Positions 8,856 to 17,232 of a stretch of 40,987 nucleotides of DNA are shown in pieces. Positions within the stretch are counted from its first letter, which is position 1. Each line of letters begins with the position of its first letter. Below the pieces are notes generated by a model. That model saw nothing but the letters and a program-made list of their open reading frames with translations, searched no databases and had not been told where the DNA came from. Source of the stretch: a bacterium. Its GTDB lineage: Bacteria > UBP14 > UBA6098. Where the stretch lies: NCBI GenBank assembly GCA_023145965.1, contig JAGLDC010000011.1, forward strand, positions 1 through 40,987, given 5' to 3'. The translations under genes were made by a program, and so were the position numbers.

Positions 8856-9478
8856 TTACACCATGGCTTTTGTTATAAAGTAATCTTCTGGTTTGTGTTA
8901 AATAGTTCATTTCTCTGTATCGATATTCTAGATGCACGAATGTATATTCCTTTTATTTTGCTTTGATAAAAAAACCAATAATTCCAGCTAGTAGCATTTT
9001 TGCTGCCTAATCGTGTTTCAAAAGAATATAATGTAAACTGCCGGAGATTTCCAGCGGTAATCGAGGTTTTGGAATTGTTGAATGGAATTAATTATGGTAT
9101 TATGAACAAGCTGCTATTGATAGGGGAGGGCTATGAGTTCCCGCTTTTGTTACAGAAGGTGGGAGGGCATGTTGGCTTTCCTTTACATCGTCATTGGGAG
9201 GAGGGCGAATACTCGCAGTGACCGTGTCGAAGCAGGAGATTTATCGCTTTGGTCAAAATGACAGGTTGGACGAGCATAAGATCAATCGCCATCTTTGGGT
9301 TTTCGACCGGACGGAAATGATAGACCTCCGTAAGTTTTAAAAAAAACAGCAATGAAGGTTCTAACACGCATAAGAGCGCTCTTAAGTGTGTCCAGAACAC
9401 ATGACCTTCCTTAAAATCCCTTGCGCCTTGGAGGAAAAATCATATCTTACAACGAAAATATTTATTTGAGGTAGTATT
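8856..9478. other. Long intergenic region between divergent gene clusters
   Basis: This 623-base gap separates the minus-strand cluster from nrdR. It should hold both outward promoters, but I find none that is convincing. Part of it (9174-9284) reads on the minus strand like a worn interspersed repeat, listed separately. Short open frames here have no recognisable product. Confidence 0.5.
9174..9284 (-). repeat. Probable degenerate interspersed noncoding repeat
   Basis: Read on the minus strand this segment contains CTGTCATTTTGACCAAAGCG, then ATCTCCTGCTTCGACACGGT, then CACTGCGAG and CAATGACG. Phrases of this kind (cell-wide GTCATTCTGA... and CACTGCGAG... ...CAATGACG) recur as dispersed repeats in draft genomes of related bacteria. 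Only one copy is present here, so assignment rests on recall. Confidence 0.35.
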
Positions 9479-9964
9479 GTGAAATGTCCGTTTTGTAACA
9501 GTGATTTCGATAAAGTGGTAGATTCGCGTTCGGTGCGCGAAGGCACCGCTGTGCGAAGGCGTCGAGAATGCTCCTCTTGCGGTAACCGTTTTACAACCTA
9601 CGAATATGTCGAGGAATTCCAGATAACAGTTCTCAAGCGTGATGGTAGGAGCGAGTCGTTTGACCGCGAGAAAATTGTTACAGGCGTTAGGTTTGCGTGT
9701 AGGAAAAGACCTGTAAACGCAGAACAAATAGAATCGATGGCGAATTCGATAGAAGCTGAATTACTTGAACACAACGGCCTCGAGGTTAAATCCTCACTTA
9801 TCGGTGATATGGTTATGAAAAGGCTAATAGATATGGATAGGGTAGCTTATATCCGTTTCGCCAGCATCTACAGAAACTTCGACGATGTAATCGATTTTGA
9901 AGCTGAGCTTTCTAAACTGAAAGTTGAAATTCCACAGAGCGGAGAAGAAGATGTTTCTCTCTGA
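9479..9964 (+). CDS. nrdR: Transcriptional repressor NrdR
   Basis: A 161-residue protein that matches NrdR along its whole length. The zinc ribbon uses Cys3, Cys6, Cys31 and Cys34 (MKCPFCNSDFDKVVDSR ... CSSCGNRFTTYE), followed by the ATP-cone domain (VLKRDGRSESFDREKI to VAYIRFASIYRNFDD). NrdR binds nucleotides and represses ribonucleotide reductase genes. The start is a GTG preceded by GAGG. Its last 14 bases overlap the rfaE1 start, so the two are probably translated together, although their functions are unrelated. No nrd gene lies in this window. Confidence 0.97.
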   Translation: MKCPFCNSDFDKVVDSRSVREGTAVRRRRECSSCGNRFTTYEYVEEFQITVLKRDGRSESFDREKIVTGVRFACRKRPVNAEQIESMANSIEAELLEHNGLEVKSSLIGDMVMKRLIDMDRVAYIRFASIYRNFDDVIDFEAELSKLKVEIPQSGEEDVSL

Positions 9965-10961
9965 AAAAAGACTTGCCGAGATCTTTGATAAGGTTTCCCA
10001 ATTGAAGATAGCAGTGATCGGCGATGTTATGCTCGATAAGTATCTTTGGGGTGAGGCCGATAGGATTTCTCCCGAAGCGCCTGTGCCGATAGTTGACCTT
10101 AAAAAGGAGGAGATCCGTATTGGTGGTGCTGCCAATGTGGCCGACAACCTCAGTGTTCTTGGGGCTGAGCCCCTGCTCATTTCGCTGATTGGCAATGATA
10201 TCGCTGGGGAACAATTCAAAGCCCATTCAGCGGAGCTTGGGCTTCCAATAGATTTATTGGTAGTTTCCGATAAAAGACCGACCACAGTTAAAACCCGTAT
10301 TATTGCCAGGAATCAGCAGGTATGCCGAATTGACAGCGAATTAGCGGTGGAAATGTCACCAGCTGTTTATAAAAAACTCGCCGAAAGACTGGATTCGGTT
10401 GCCTCTGAAGTAGATGCTGTGATAATCTCCGATTACGGTAAGGGCGTAATTACTTCAGATTTCGTCAGCAGGATAGTTAATTTATGTCGTAACTCGGGGA
10501 GTATCGTAACAGTTGATCCTAAAGAGCATCATTGGAAATATTATAAGGATGTCGATCTTATAAAGCCGAACGACAACGAAACATCGCATGCAACCGGTAT
10601 TGCTACGGATACGGAGTTTAATCTCGAAAATGCGGGTTGGAAACTTCTGGAGATGACCTCGGCGAAAGCCGCGCTTATTACTACTGGCGAGCGCGGAATG
10701 AGCATATTCAAACCCGGTGAAAGGGTCGAACATCTCAAGACTATGGCACAAGATGTTTTCGATGTTACTGGCGCGGGTGACACAGTTATTGCTGTGGCAA
10801 CAACGGCATTGGCTGCTGGTGCAAACTTAATCGAGGCTGCAATAATTGCAAACCACGCCGCAGGAGTGGTTGTTGGTGAGGTTGGAACTGCTGCAGTGAA
10901 TCTCGAAGGTATAGCTAATAGTATGGTTAGGGAAAAAACCGTCCAAAAAACTAATGGATAA
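9951..10961 (+). CDS. rfaE1: D-glycero-beta-D-manno-heptose-7-phosphate kinase (RfaE1)
   Basis: A PfkB-family sugar kinase corresponding to the N-terminal half of HldE. The characteristic opening GDVMLDKYLWGEADRISPEA is followed by the glycine-rich IGGAANVADNL, and the C-terminal anion-hole/catalytic segment DVTGAGDTVIAV is intact. It phosphorylates heptose 7-phosphate at C1 in ADP-heptose synthesis for LPS core. I prefer the ATG at 9951 (MFLSEKRLAEIF) over the in-frame ATG at 9924, because GGAGAAG sits just before it and family members start here; this gives 336 residues. The stop TAA overlaps the rfaE2 start (ATGGATAA). Kinase and nucleotidyltransferase are separate genes here, not the fused HldE of E. 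coli. Confidence 0.94.
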   Translation: MFLSEKRLAEIFDKVSQLKIAVIGDVMLDKYLWGEADRISPEAPVPIVDLKKEEIRIGGAANVADNLSVLGAEPLLISLIGNDIAGEQFKAHSAELGLPIDLLVVSDKRPTTVKTRIIARNQQVCRIDSELAVEMSPAVYKKLAERLDSVASEVDAVIISDYGKGVITSDFVSRIVNLCRNSGSIVTVDPKEHHWKYYKDVDLIKPNDNETSHATGIATDTEFNLENAGWKLLEMTSAKAALITTGERGMSIFKPGERVEHLKTMAQDVFDVTGAGDTVIAVATTALAAGANLIEAAIIANHAAGVVVGEVGTAAVNLEGIANSMVREKTVQKTNG

Positions 10962-11409
10962 ATTTAATCGTATAGCCGAACTCAAAGACGAAGGCAAGAG
11001 GATAGTCTTCACCAATGGCTGTTTTGATATTATTCATAGAGGACATATAGAGTATCTAAAGAAAGCAAAAGCCCTCGGTGATATTCTTGTTATTGGGCTG
11101 AACTCCGATGCGAGTGTTTGTCGGATAAAGGGCGAAACACGCCCTATAGTTCCGCAGGAAGATAGAAAGCTTATCTTAGAATCACTCCGTTTTGTCGATG
11201 TAGTAATTATCTTCGACGAAGACACCCCAGAAAAACTCATAAACAAAATCAAACCCGATGTTTTGGTCAAGGGTGCTGATTGGAAGATAGATGATATTGT
11301 CGGATCGAAATTGATTATCGACAATGGAGGAGAGGTTGTTACGATAGACTTCGTGGAGGGCAAAAGCACCACCTCTATTATCGAGAGGATATTACGCACA
11401 AAGAAATGA
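10954..11409 (+). CDS. rfaE2: D-glycero-beta-D-manno-heptose 1-phosphate adenylyltransferase (RfaE2)
   Basis: A 151-residue cytidylyltransferase-like protein matching the C-terminal half of HldE. TNGCFDIIHRGHIEYL contains the nucleotide-binding HxGH motif (HRGH), and GKSTTSIIERI near the end is the family ISTS-like signature. It transfers AMP to heptose 1-phosphate, forming ADP-heptose for LPS core. The start ATG overlaps the stop of rfaE1 by 8 bases, giving the kinase and the transferase in a coupled pair. Length is normal for the stand-alone enzyme. Confidence 0.95.
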   Translation: MDKFNRIAELKDEGKRIVFTNGCFDIIHRGHIEYLKKAKALGDILVIGLNSDASVCRIKGETRPIVPQEDRKLILESLRFVDVVIIFDEDTPEKLINKIKPDVLVKGADWKIDDIVGSKLIIDNGGEVVTIDFVEGKSTTSIIERILRTKK

Positions 11410-11416
11410 GGTTCCT

Positions 11417-12391
11417 ATGATGGAAAAGAGTCTTAAAGATTTCGCCAAGGATGAATTCTTTGCTGGCCATTTCGCTTTGAGGTTGTGTAATAAGCGCTTA
11501 AAGAGTAACGGCGAGCCTTATCTTTTATTAGAGATAGGCGATGCCTCTGGAAGGCTTCCTGCAGTTTACTGGGGAGCCGATTCCAAGGAAGTTTTTGATG
11601 AGATTGGCGATTCGCAAGTTGTTTTTGTCAAAGGTGTAGTCAATGAATATCGAGATAAGCTTCAAGTAACGATTAATGAAATTAGACCAGCCTTACCTGA
11701 AGAACTCGATAGCACAACCCTGCTTCCAAAAGGAGAATTTGATTTTGAAGAGCTCGAGAGGAGGCTCTCGGCCAAAATAGAATCCATTTCCGATAAATGG
11801 CTTTCAGCCCTTATCCGTTACATTTTTGACGACGATAAAACGAAGAAAAAATATCTCGAAACGCCTGCTGGGAAGCTATGGCATGGCGCATATATCGGCG
11901 GTCTTGCAGAGCATTCCATTAATGTTGCCATATTGTGCGAAACTACGGCAGGGTTTTTCCCTATATGCCGGAGAGACCTTGTTGTCGCTGGAGCATTGTT
12001 GCATGACATCGGCAAGATCGAAGAGTTATCCTCAGATGCATACTTTGATTATACTATTCCCGGGAGGCTTATCGGGCACATCGTTATTGGAAATCAGCGA
12101 ATTTTGGAAGCTATTTCCAAAATTGAAGGCTTTCCTCAAGCTCTCTCCGACGAGTTGTCGCACATGATACTCTCGCACCATGGCTCGCCAGAAATGGGTT
12201 CACCGGTTGCCCCAATGACAATCGAGGCCTGTATTCTTCATCATTCAGACCTGCTTGAAGCGCAGGCCAACGCATATAAACATATTATAAAGCGTGACTT
12301 GCAGAATCCGGGGGAGTTGTCAAAGTGGGTGAAGCCATTAGGGGGGTTCCTATATATCGACCAATACCGCGATGAAAACGGCAAGGAGTGA
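11417..12391 (+). CDS. yhaM: YhaM-like 3'-5' exoribonuclease: OB-fold plus HD domain
   Basis: A 324-residue protein. The N-terminal ~90 residues form an OB-fold nucleic-acid-binding domain (LLLEIGDASGRLPAVYWG, VVFVKGVVNEYRDKLQVTI). The rest is an HD phosphohydrolase domain with AEHSINVA, the metal-binding LLHDIGKIEEL, and later HMILSHHGSPEMGSP, which is the conserved arrangement of YhaM/CBF1-type nucleases. In Firmicutes these trim RNA and DNA 3' ends; activity here is by homology. GAGG lies five bases before the ATG; the next codon is also ATG, so the start could be 11420. It follows rfaE2 by 7 bases and its end overlaps the next gene by 20 bases. Confidence 0.88.
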   Translation: MMEKSLKDFAKDEFFAGHFALRLCNKRLKSNGEPYLLLEIGDASGRLPAVYWGADSKEVFDEIGDSQVVFVKGVVNEYRDKLQVTINEIRPALPEELDSTTLLPKGEFDFEELERRLSAKIESISDKWLSALIRYIFDDDKTKKKYLETPAGKLWHGAYIGGLAEHSINVAILCETTAGFFPICRRDLVVAGALLHDIGKIEELSSDAYFDYTIPGRLIGHIVIGNQRILEAISKIEGFPQALSDELSHMILSHHGSPEMGSPVAPMTIEACILHHSDLLEAQANAYKHIIKRDLQNPGELSKWVKPLGGFLYIDQYRDENGKE

Positions 12392-13778
12392 TCTAAAAAC
12401 GCAATCGCTAAACGATGCCCGAAATTCACTATTCTGGCCAGCGCTTGCTATAATGTATTTCGCGAGTCGTGTGATATTTTTTCCATTGGGCTATGGTGTC
12501 GATTCGGATGCTTGGCGTGTTGCTAAAACCGGTATCGATTTCATCGGAAAAGGGATTTATTCACCTTCGCGTCCTCCGGGCTATCCGGCAATGGAAATTC
12601 TTGTCGGTCTTTTAAAAAGCTCGTTCGCATCCAATCTTGCGATTGCTATACTGGGTTTTGCTGCGATAATAGCCTTCCATTTTCTATGCAAACAACTCGC
12701 GTTACCTCGTCCTCGTTTGACGACAATTGTATTCGCCTTCACCCCGTTATTTTTGGTTTTCTCAGCGACTACCATGGATTATATTCCATCGCTGACTTTT
12801 GTGCTATGGGCGTTAGTTACAGCCGGTATGGGCCTTTTCCCAATATCTGGTTTTCTTTTTGGAATGTCGCTTGCCTTTCGTCCCGCAGGAGTGATCTTAT
12901 TACCTTGCTGGCTTTATTATCTTTGGCTGAATAAGATGTCGAAAAAAGACGCGCTTTTCAGTATTTTAGCAATGGCCTCGGTCGTGGCTATCTGCTTTAT
13001 CACATTGCTTGTAGGGTCTAGTAATGGAGCGAGTTCTGTCCCGTTTTCATTGGATTTAGCGCTTTTACAACGCTTTGTATTTATACTATATCGGTCATAC
13101 GGTGCTTTCGATCTATTAGGGTGGATTGCGATATTAATTGGATTATACCATGTTTTTCTTAAAGCGAAAACACATGATATAGCTGAGATTTTGTTTGTGC
13201 TGTCGGCTTTACCATTTATTGCATTATGGATTGTTCTGCCCCACGAATCGGCCTACTGGTTAACGCTTTTGCCTTTTATTCTTTTGGCAATATTTACTGT
13301 TAAATTCAAAAAGAAAATAATGTTATTCCTCGGATTGATGCTTATCTTGCCGGCGTTTATATCCATAACGCCACGCCTAAAAACCCCGACTGGTTATATA
13401 TTGCGCCCGAATATCACTCGCGGTATAGTAATAGAAGATATAGTCGTTCGTCGTAGAATAATGAGATATCGAAGTCTTCTCTCAAAAACTGCTTTTCCCG
13501 ATAATTCCCTTGTTATTTGTGGAAGATCCTCAGCCTATTTTGAATTAAATACAGATTTCGAGTTTATTGGCGAACTAAAGGGCCATGATATGTGGCGTTC
13601 GAAAACCTCCGAGGTGTATTTCGTCGATGGCGTAAGCAAAATGACTGTCGATTCATGGTTATCCGAAGGTAAAAAAGTGTTTATCCTCGAAGAGGCCGTT
13701 CCTGCAACTAAAATGACCTTCGGATGGTTGCCTGAAGAACTCGGTGTCGAAGTGGTGAAGCTGGGGGATGGCTACTAG
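12372..13778 (+). CDS. Multi-pass membrane protein, possible GT-C glycosyltransferase
   Basis: A 468-residue protein with about nine to eleven hydrophobic helices in residues 20-330 and a soluble C-terminal part of ~120 residues. The first extracytoplasmic loop has GYGVDSDAWRVAKTG followed by SPSRPPGYPAME, with an acidic pair and an RPPGYP motif as in GT39/PMT-type transferases that use lipid-linked sugars. This suggests a glycosyltransferase acting on the outer face of the inner membrane, in line with the LPS-core genes before it, but the substrate is unknown. The ATG at 12372 lies inside the yhaM-like gene and lacks a good ribosome site, so the start is uncertain by some codons. Confidence 0.68.
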   Translation: MKTARSDLKTQSLNDARNSLFWPALAIMYFASRVIFFPLGYGVDSDAWRVAKTGIDFIGKGIYSPSRPPGYPAMEILVGLLKSSFASNLAIAILGFAAIIAFHFLCKQLALPRPRLTTIVFAFTPLFLVFSATTMDYIPSLTFVLWALVTAGMGLFPISGFLFGMSLAFRPAGVILLPCWLYYLWLNKMSKKDALFSILAMASVVAICFITLLVGSSNGASSVPFSLDLALLQRFVFILYRSYGAFDLLGWIAILIGLYHVFLKAKTHDIAEILFVLSALPFIALWIVLPHESAYWLTLLPFILLAIFTVKFKKKIMLFLGLMLILPAFISITPRLKTPTGYILRPNITRGIVIEDIVVRRRIMRYRSLLSKTAFPDNSLVICGRSSAYFELNTDFEFIGELKGHDMWRSKTSEVYFVDGVSKMTVDSWLSEGKKVFILEEAVPATKMTFGWLPEELGVEVVKLGDGY

Positions 13779-13796
13779 ATAGTCATTGGCCGAAAA

Positions 13797-13820
13797 GGCG
13801 AATCTTGTATTCGCCCGCTT
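13797..13820 (+). terminator. Weak hairpin after the membrane protein gene
   Basis: GGCGAA (13797-13802) and TTCGCC (13810-13815) can pair around a 7-base loop 19 bases after the stop, followed by a T-containing but not continuous T run. It may end the nrdR-to-GT transcript. Confidence 0.35.
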
Positions 13821-14176
13821 TCTAATATTTAGACCGATGATAGAAAATTAAAGCCTTCCAAAAATAAACTAAATTAAATAGCATGATCAAAGCACCATGT
13901 CGGTGATTCATGTCTGGCGCTGGCGCGTGGGAAAGGTCGGGAGGTGTGGGGATTTTTGCGGGCGAAAATTAGGTAAAAAATATACAGTATCGACCGTAGC
14001 AAAAATCGTGACAGCGCGGCGAGAATAATAGAAAAACGGGAGTGCACAGCATTGCTTCACTACAAGTTGAAATTAAAGCCAATAGGCAAATCTAGCTTCT
14101 ATTTTTCATTTATCCCTTGCTAAAAAGAGAAGAATTCCATTTATTTGTAATAAACATAAAATCCCAGAGGTAAATT
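13816..14176. other. Intergenic region without recognised gene
   Basis: About 360 bases with no supported gene. A short GC-rich stretch (13916-13975) interrupts AT-rich sequence. A possible but weak promoter, TTGCTA at 14117, lies before the downstream gene, which has its own GAGG ribosome site; I do not call it separately. Confidence 0.4.
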
Positions 14177-16180
14177 ATGAAAAAAATACTCTTGCTTTCT
14201 TTAATTATCATTGTCCCAGTATTTGCACAAAACTGGACAATGCGATTCACCATAGAGGCGATGGATTCAGCGATTTTCCTTCGTAGCTTTGGTGTCGCCG
14301 ATGGCGCGTCCAACGGTTACGACATACTCAACGACATTCCCGCCTTTGTTTCGCCAGACGATACTACGGTTTTTTTCCCGGTTACCGGGACCTTTGTCAC
14401 TGCATTGTCCACAGATATACGCAATTCGCGAGTTTCATCTCATATATGGGATGTTAGATTTCAGAATATGCCCTTTTCCACAGTTACATGGTTCACCGAT
14501 TCCCTGCCGCTTGAAGGCGTTTTCGAGATAGCCCCATATCATCCTGATTCCACGCCATCGCATTGGGTGGATATGAGAGTGGCCAGCGCGACTGCTGTGC
14601 CATCAGGTTTTCAAGCTGCTATAAAATGGTCTATACCGATGGGGGAGGATACAATCCCGCCTTATGTGGCTGCATGGTCTCCAGCCGATGGAAGCACCGG
14701 TAACCTGCGCGAAACGAATATCTATTGCGAGGTTTTCGATGATGGTTCTGGTGTCGATGAAGGCACTATAGAGCTTATTGTTAATGGAATGGGCGTAACA
14801 TGGCTTTCAACTATAGACACTATTGCGGGTGGATTTTCGCTTAGCTACGACCCTTTTACGGATTTCGGATGGGGAGAAGAGGTTCAGGTTATCCTAAATG
14901 CATTCGACCTAGAAACACCCGTAAATTCTATCGCTGACACCATAGTTTGGTGGACAATAATGGACAGTCTAGCCCATACTGTTACAGGCACTGTCGGCAC
15001 AGGTGACCCATTCGTGCCCATAGAGGGTGCAGAGATTTCATTGGCGGAAAAATTCGATACAACTAATTCAGCAGGATACTTTCACATAGATAGCATCTCC
15101 GATGGCTTTTACAATCTTAGAGTATCAGCAGAGGGATATTCGACTAACACAACCTTTATTAATATTGTTTCAGATACAGTTTTGCATATAGTCCTCGAGG
15201 AGACACCACCTCCAGAGGTTCTCCTTATAGATTACGATTCGGGAATACACCCCTTTATCGATGGCGGGGATACACTAGGCGAAGATGATGTTATCGCGGA
15301 ACTGCTTACAAACAATGACTATTCCTATATTCGCACCGAACAGAATCCGGATATTGCTGCTTACCGTCTCGATGAATATAAATATGTAGTCCTGATAACA
15401 CCTGTTAGAACGGATGGCTCTCGCGTGATCATCCCTGACGGCGATCTCGATCTTCTTGCATCGTGGCTCGAGGACGATGGCAGACTTCTCTGGATAGCCC
15501 CAGATGCAGGACCAGATTATGCCGGAGGAAGTGCCTCCTCGGGCGCATTTTACGACTTGTTTGGCGCTATTTATGAATCGGATGGTCGATCGGCTGAACC
15601 AACCGGCAATGTTGCCACTCTTTCCGGCGAGCCTGAATGGTTTTTCCTCTCTGTCGATGCAGATTATTGCCTTAACTCACCCGCTGATAATTACATAGAT
15701 GAATTCTCACCTGCCGATGATAGCACATATATTGCACTCGCAAGTCAGGATTCAGAACCCGAGCCTATTTTGGCAACCGGCCGTGTCATGTTTCGTGATC
15801 TACCGCGTTATCGCACAGTGCTTTCGTCGATCCTCTTCGGTGGCATCGATGATGGTTTTTTCCCGAATAACAAATCCTCGATTTTCCGTGCCTGTATGGA
15901 TTTTCTAAGCAATGAATATGGTGTCGATGAGGCTATCACTAGACCAAAAACCCAGGAACTCGTTGCGTATCCAAATCCCTTTAATTCTGCTGTTACAATT
16001 AACGGCCTGAGCGAAGGTGGAAGCGCTGAAATATACGATCTTTCAGGAAGATTGATCGAGCGTATTGATAGGACAGAAATTAATACTCTGTGGAATCCCG
16101 AGCTTAAGACATCTTCCGGCATATATCTGATAAAAGAAATAGGTTCAAATAGAACCGTAAGGGTTTTATTGATTAGATAA
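14177..16180 (+). CDS. Secreted multidomain protein with Por/type IX-like C-terminal sorting domain
   Basis: A 667-residue protein. A clear signal peptide (MKKILLLSLIIIVPVFAQ) is followed by an N-terminal domain with FGVADGASNGYD, often seen in secreted FCB proteins. Next comes an Ig-like segment (about 160-255, DTIPPYVAAWSPADGSTG), then a carboxypeptidase-regulatory-like beta-sandwich (about 265-345, VTGTVGTGDPFVPIEGAEI). A region resembling a class I amidotransferase/ThuA-like fold follows (about 348-580, VLLIDYDSG, LASWLEDDGRLLWIAPD). The last ~75 residues have YPNPFNSAVTI, EIYDLSGRLI and SSGIYLI, the usual form of type A sorting domains that direct cell-surface export. GAGG precedes the ATG. 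No catalytic residues are evident; the role is probably at the cell surface. Confidence 0.82.
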   Translation: MKKILLLSLIIIVPVFAQNWTMRFTIEAMDSAIFLRSFGVADGASNGYDILNDIPAFVSPDDTTVFFPVTGTFVTALSTDIRNSRVSSHIWDVRFQNMPFSTVTWFTDSLPLEGVFEIAPYHPDSTPSHWVDMRVASATAVPSGFQAAIKWSIPMGEDTIPPYVAAWSPADGSTGNLRETNIYCEVFDDGSGVDEGTIELIVNGMGVTWLSTIDTIAGGFSLSYDPFTDFGWGEEVQVILNAFDLETPVNSIADTIVWWTIMDSLAHTVTGTVGTGDPFVPIEGAEISLAEKFDTTNSAGYFHIDSISDGFYNLRVSAEGYSTNTTFINIVSDTVLHIVLEETPPPEVLLIDYDSGIHPFIDGGDTLGEDDVIAELLTNNDYSYIRTEQNPDIAAYRLDEYKYVVLITPVRTDGSRVIIPDGDLDLLASWLEDDGRLLWIAPDAGPDYAGGSASSGAFYDLFGAIYESDGRSAEPTGNVATLSGEPEWFFLSVDADYCLNSPADNYIDEFSPADDSTYIALASQDSEPEPILATGRVMFRDLPRYRTVLSSILFGGIDDGFFPNNKSSIFRACMDFLSNEYGVDEAITRPKTQELVAYPNPFNSAVTINGLSEGGSAEIYDLSGRLIERIDRTEINTLWNPELKTSSGIYLIKEIGSNRTVRVLLIR

Positions 16181-16217
16181 ACTCTATAACATATTATTGT
16201 AGAATATGTTATAGAGT
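16181..16217. terminator. Perfect 15-bp hairpin between convergent genes
   Basis: ACTCTATAACATATT (16181-16195) pairs perfectly with AATATGTTATAGAGT (16203-16217) around a 7-base loop. It begins directly after the TAA of the plus-strand gene and lies 35 bases beyond the stop of the minus-strand DUF3795 gene. There is no T run on either side, so it may protect 3' ends or act as a weak two-way terminator. Confidence 0.55.
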
Positions 16218-16251
16218 ATGCCTTATAGTATAGATTATATAAAAAGGCTAA

Positions 16252-16596
16252 CTATATATTAGCGTGAATTATAGCCAATTTTTTGCCTAATTCTGGCGCA
16301 AAAGAGATAAATTGTTTCATAGTATCGCACATGTAATCGGGGCAATGGGCGCAGGTCGGAACGCCTTTATTTATCGCGCAAATACGCAGCGAGCATTCGT
16401 TTGCATGGGCTGTGCTTAGCCTTCCGCCTTCCATGCAACCATCGCAGATACAATTTTCGGGACAAATATCACCGCTGTATGCCTGATTCCATTTTTCGGC
16501 AATCTTGGCGAATTCCCCGGTGTTATTATTTTTTGTAGCGATGTATGCTTCACATTCGTTGCAATTTAGCCCACAAGCGGCGATTTTTGCTGCCAT
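16252..16596 (-). CDS. DUF3795 cysteine-rich protein
   Basis: A 114-residue protein with twelve or so cysteines. The opening KIAACGLNCNECEAYIATK, then CPENCICDGC and later CAINKGVPTCAHCPDYMC, are characteristic of DUF3795, a family thought to bind metal or an Fe-S cluster; no function is established. The start could be the ATG at 16599 or at 16596; GAGGAGG is better spaced for the latter. It overlaps the stop of thiE, so it is the third gene of the riboswitch-controlled operon. The co-transcription hints at a link with thiamine metabolism, but this is inference only. Confidence 0.85.
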   Translation of the reverse strand: MAAKIAACGLNCNECEAYIATKNNNTGEFAKIAEKWNQAYSGDICPENCICDGCMEGGRLSTAHANECSLRICAINKGVPTCAHCPDYMCDTMKQFISFAPELGKKLAIIHANI

Positions 16597-17231
16597 CATT
16601 CCTCCTCGTGTATAACTTCGATTAATTTCTTAGCGGCCATGAGCGGATCGTCTGCTTTCATTATAGCGGAAACAACCGCCGCGCCATCGCAACCTGCCTG
16701 AATGACCTGTTTTGCATTATTATATTTAATATTCCCAATTCCTACAATTGGAATTTTTACCACAGCCCTGATTTTACGGACACCTTCCAAACCGACCTGG
16801 GGTGGAGTATCCAGTTTTGTAGGAGTAGCCCATATTGGACTTACAGCTATGTAATCAGCACCATGCTTTTCCGCGAGAATGGCCTCATCCACCGAACTGA
16901 CGGATACTCCGATAATATAATCACTCTTCAGAATTTTGCGTGCTTGAATTAGCGACATATCTTGTTGACCGATATGCACTCCACGGGCACCGATTTCGAG
17001 AGCTACGTCGATGTTGTCGTTTATTATCAAAGGCACTCGGTGTTGTTCGAGTTTTTTCTTTAGTCTTTTTGCAATAGCTACAAAATGGGAATTATCCAGG
17101 TTTTTTTCCCTTAACTGAACTATCGTTACTCCGCCAAGAACGGCCTGAGTGACAATGTCTATAAGCTCTTGGTCTCCACACATTGCACTATCTGTGACAA
17201 GATATAGGGTGTATTTAATATCAGTTTTCAA
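16596..17231 (-). CDS. thiE: Thiamine-phosphate synthase
   Basis: A 211-residue TIM-barrel enzyme that joins HMP-pyrophosphate to thiazole phosphate. Motifs LYLVTD, VQLREKN, PLIINDNIDVALEIGARGVHIGQQD and VSPIWATPTK...VGLEG are all present, with the phosphate-binding IPIVGIGNI and GAAVVSAI near the end. The start is a TTG directly behind the thiM stop (TAA-A-TTG), with a poor ribosome site, so translation is probably coupled to thiM. No in-frame ATG would keep the first strand. The family is usually 200-220 residues, as here. Confidence 0.96.
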   Translation of the reverse strand: MKTDIKYTLYLVTDSAMCGDQELIDIVTQAVLGGVTIVQLREKNLDNSHFVAIAKRLKKKLEQHRVPLIINDNIDVALEIGARGVHIGQQDMSLIQARKILKSDYIIGVSVSSVDEAILAEKHGADYIAVSPIWATPTKLDTPPQVGLEGVRKIRAVVKIPIVGIGNIKYNNAKQVIQAGCDGAAVVSAIMKADDPLMAAKKLIEVIHEEE

Positions 17232-17232
17232 T

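Noticed and set aside
9000-9400. Two short open frames (73 and 69 residues) in the gap before nrdR
   Set aside because: No recognisable product, no good ribosome site, and they overlap the probable degenerate repeat.
9924-9950. Longer start for rfaE1
   Set aside because: The ATG at 9951 has a well placed ribosome site and matches the family start; the ATG at 9924 is deep inside nrdR without one.
9824-10285. Minus-strand frames opposite the nrdR/rfaE1 junction
   Set aside because: Antisense to two genes with unmistakable conserved motifs.
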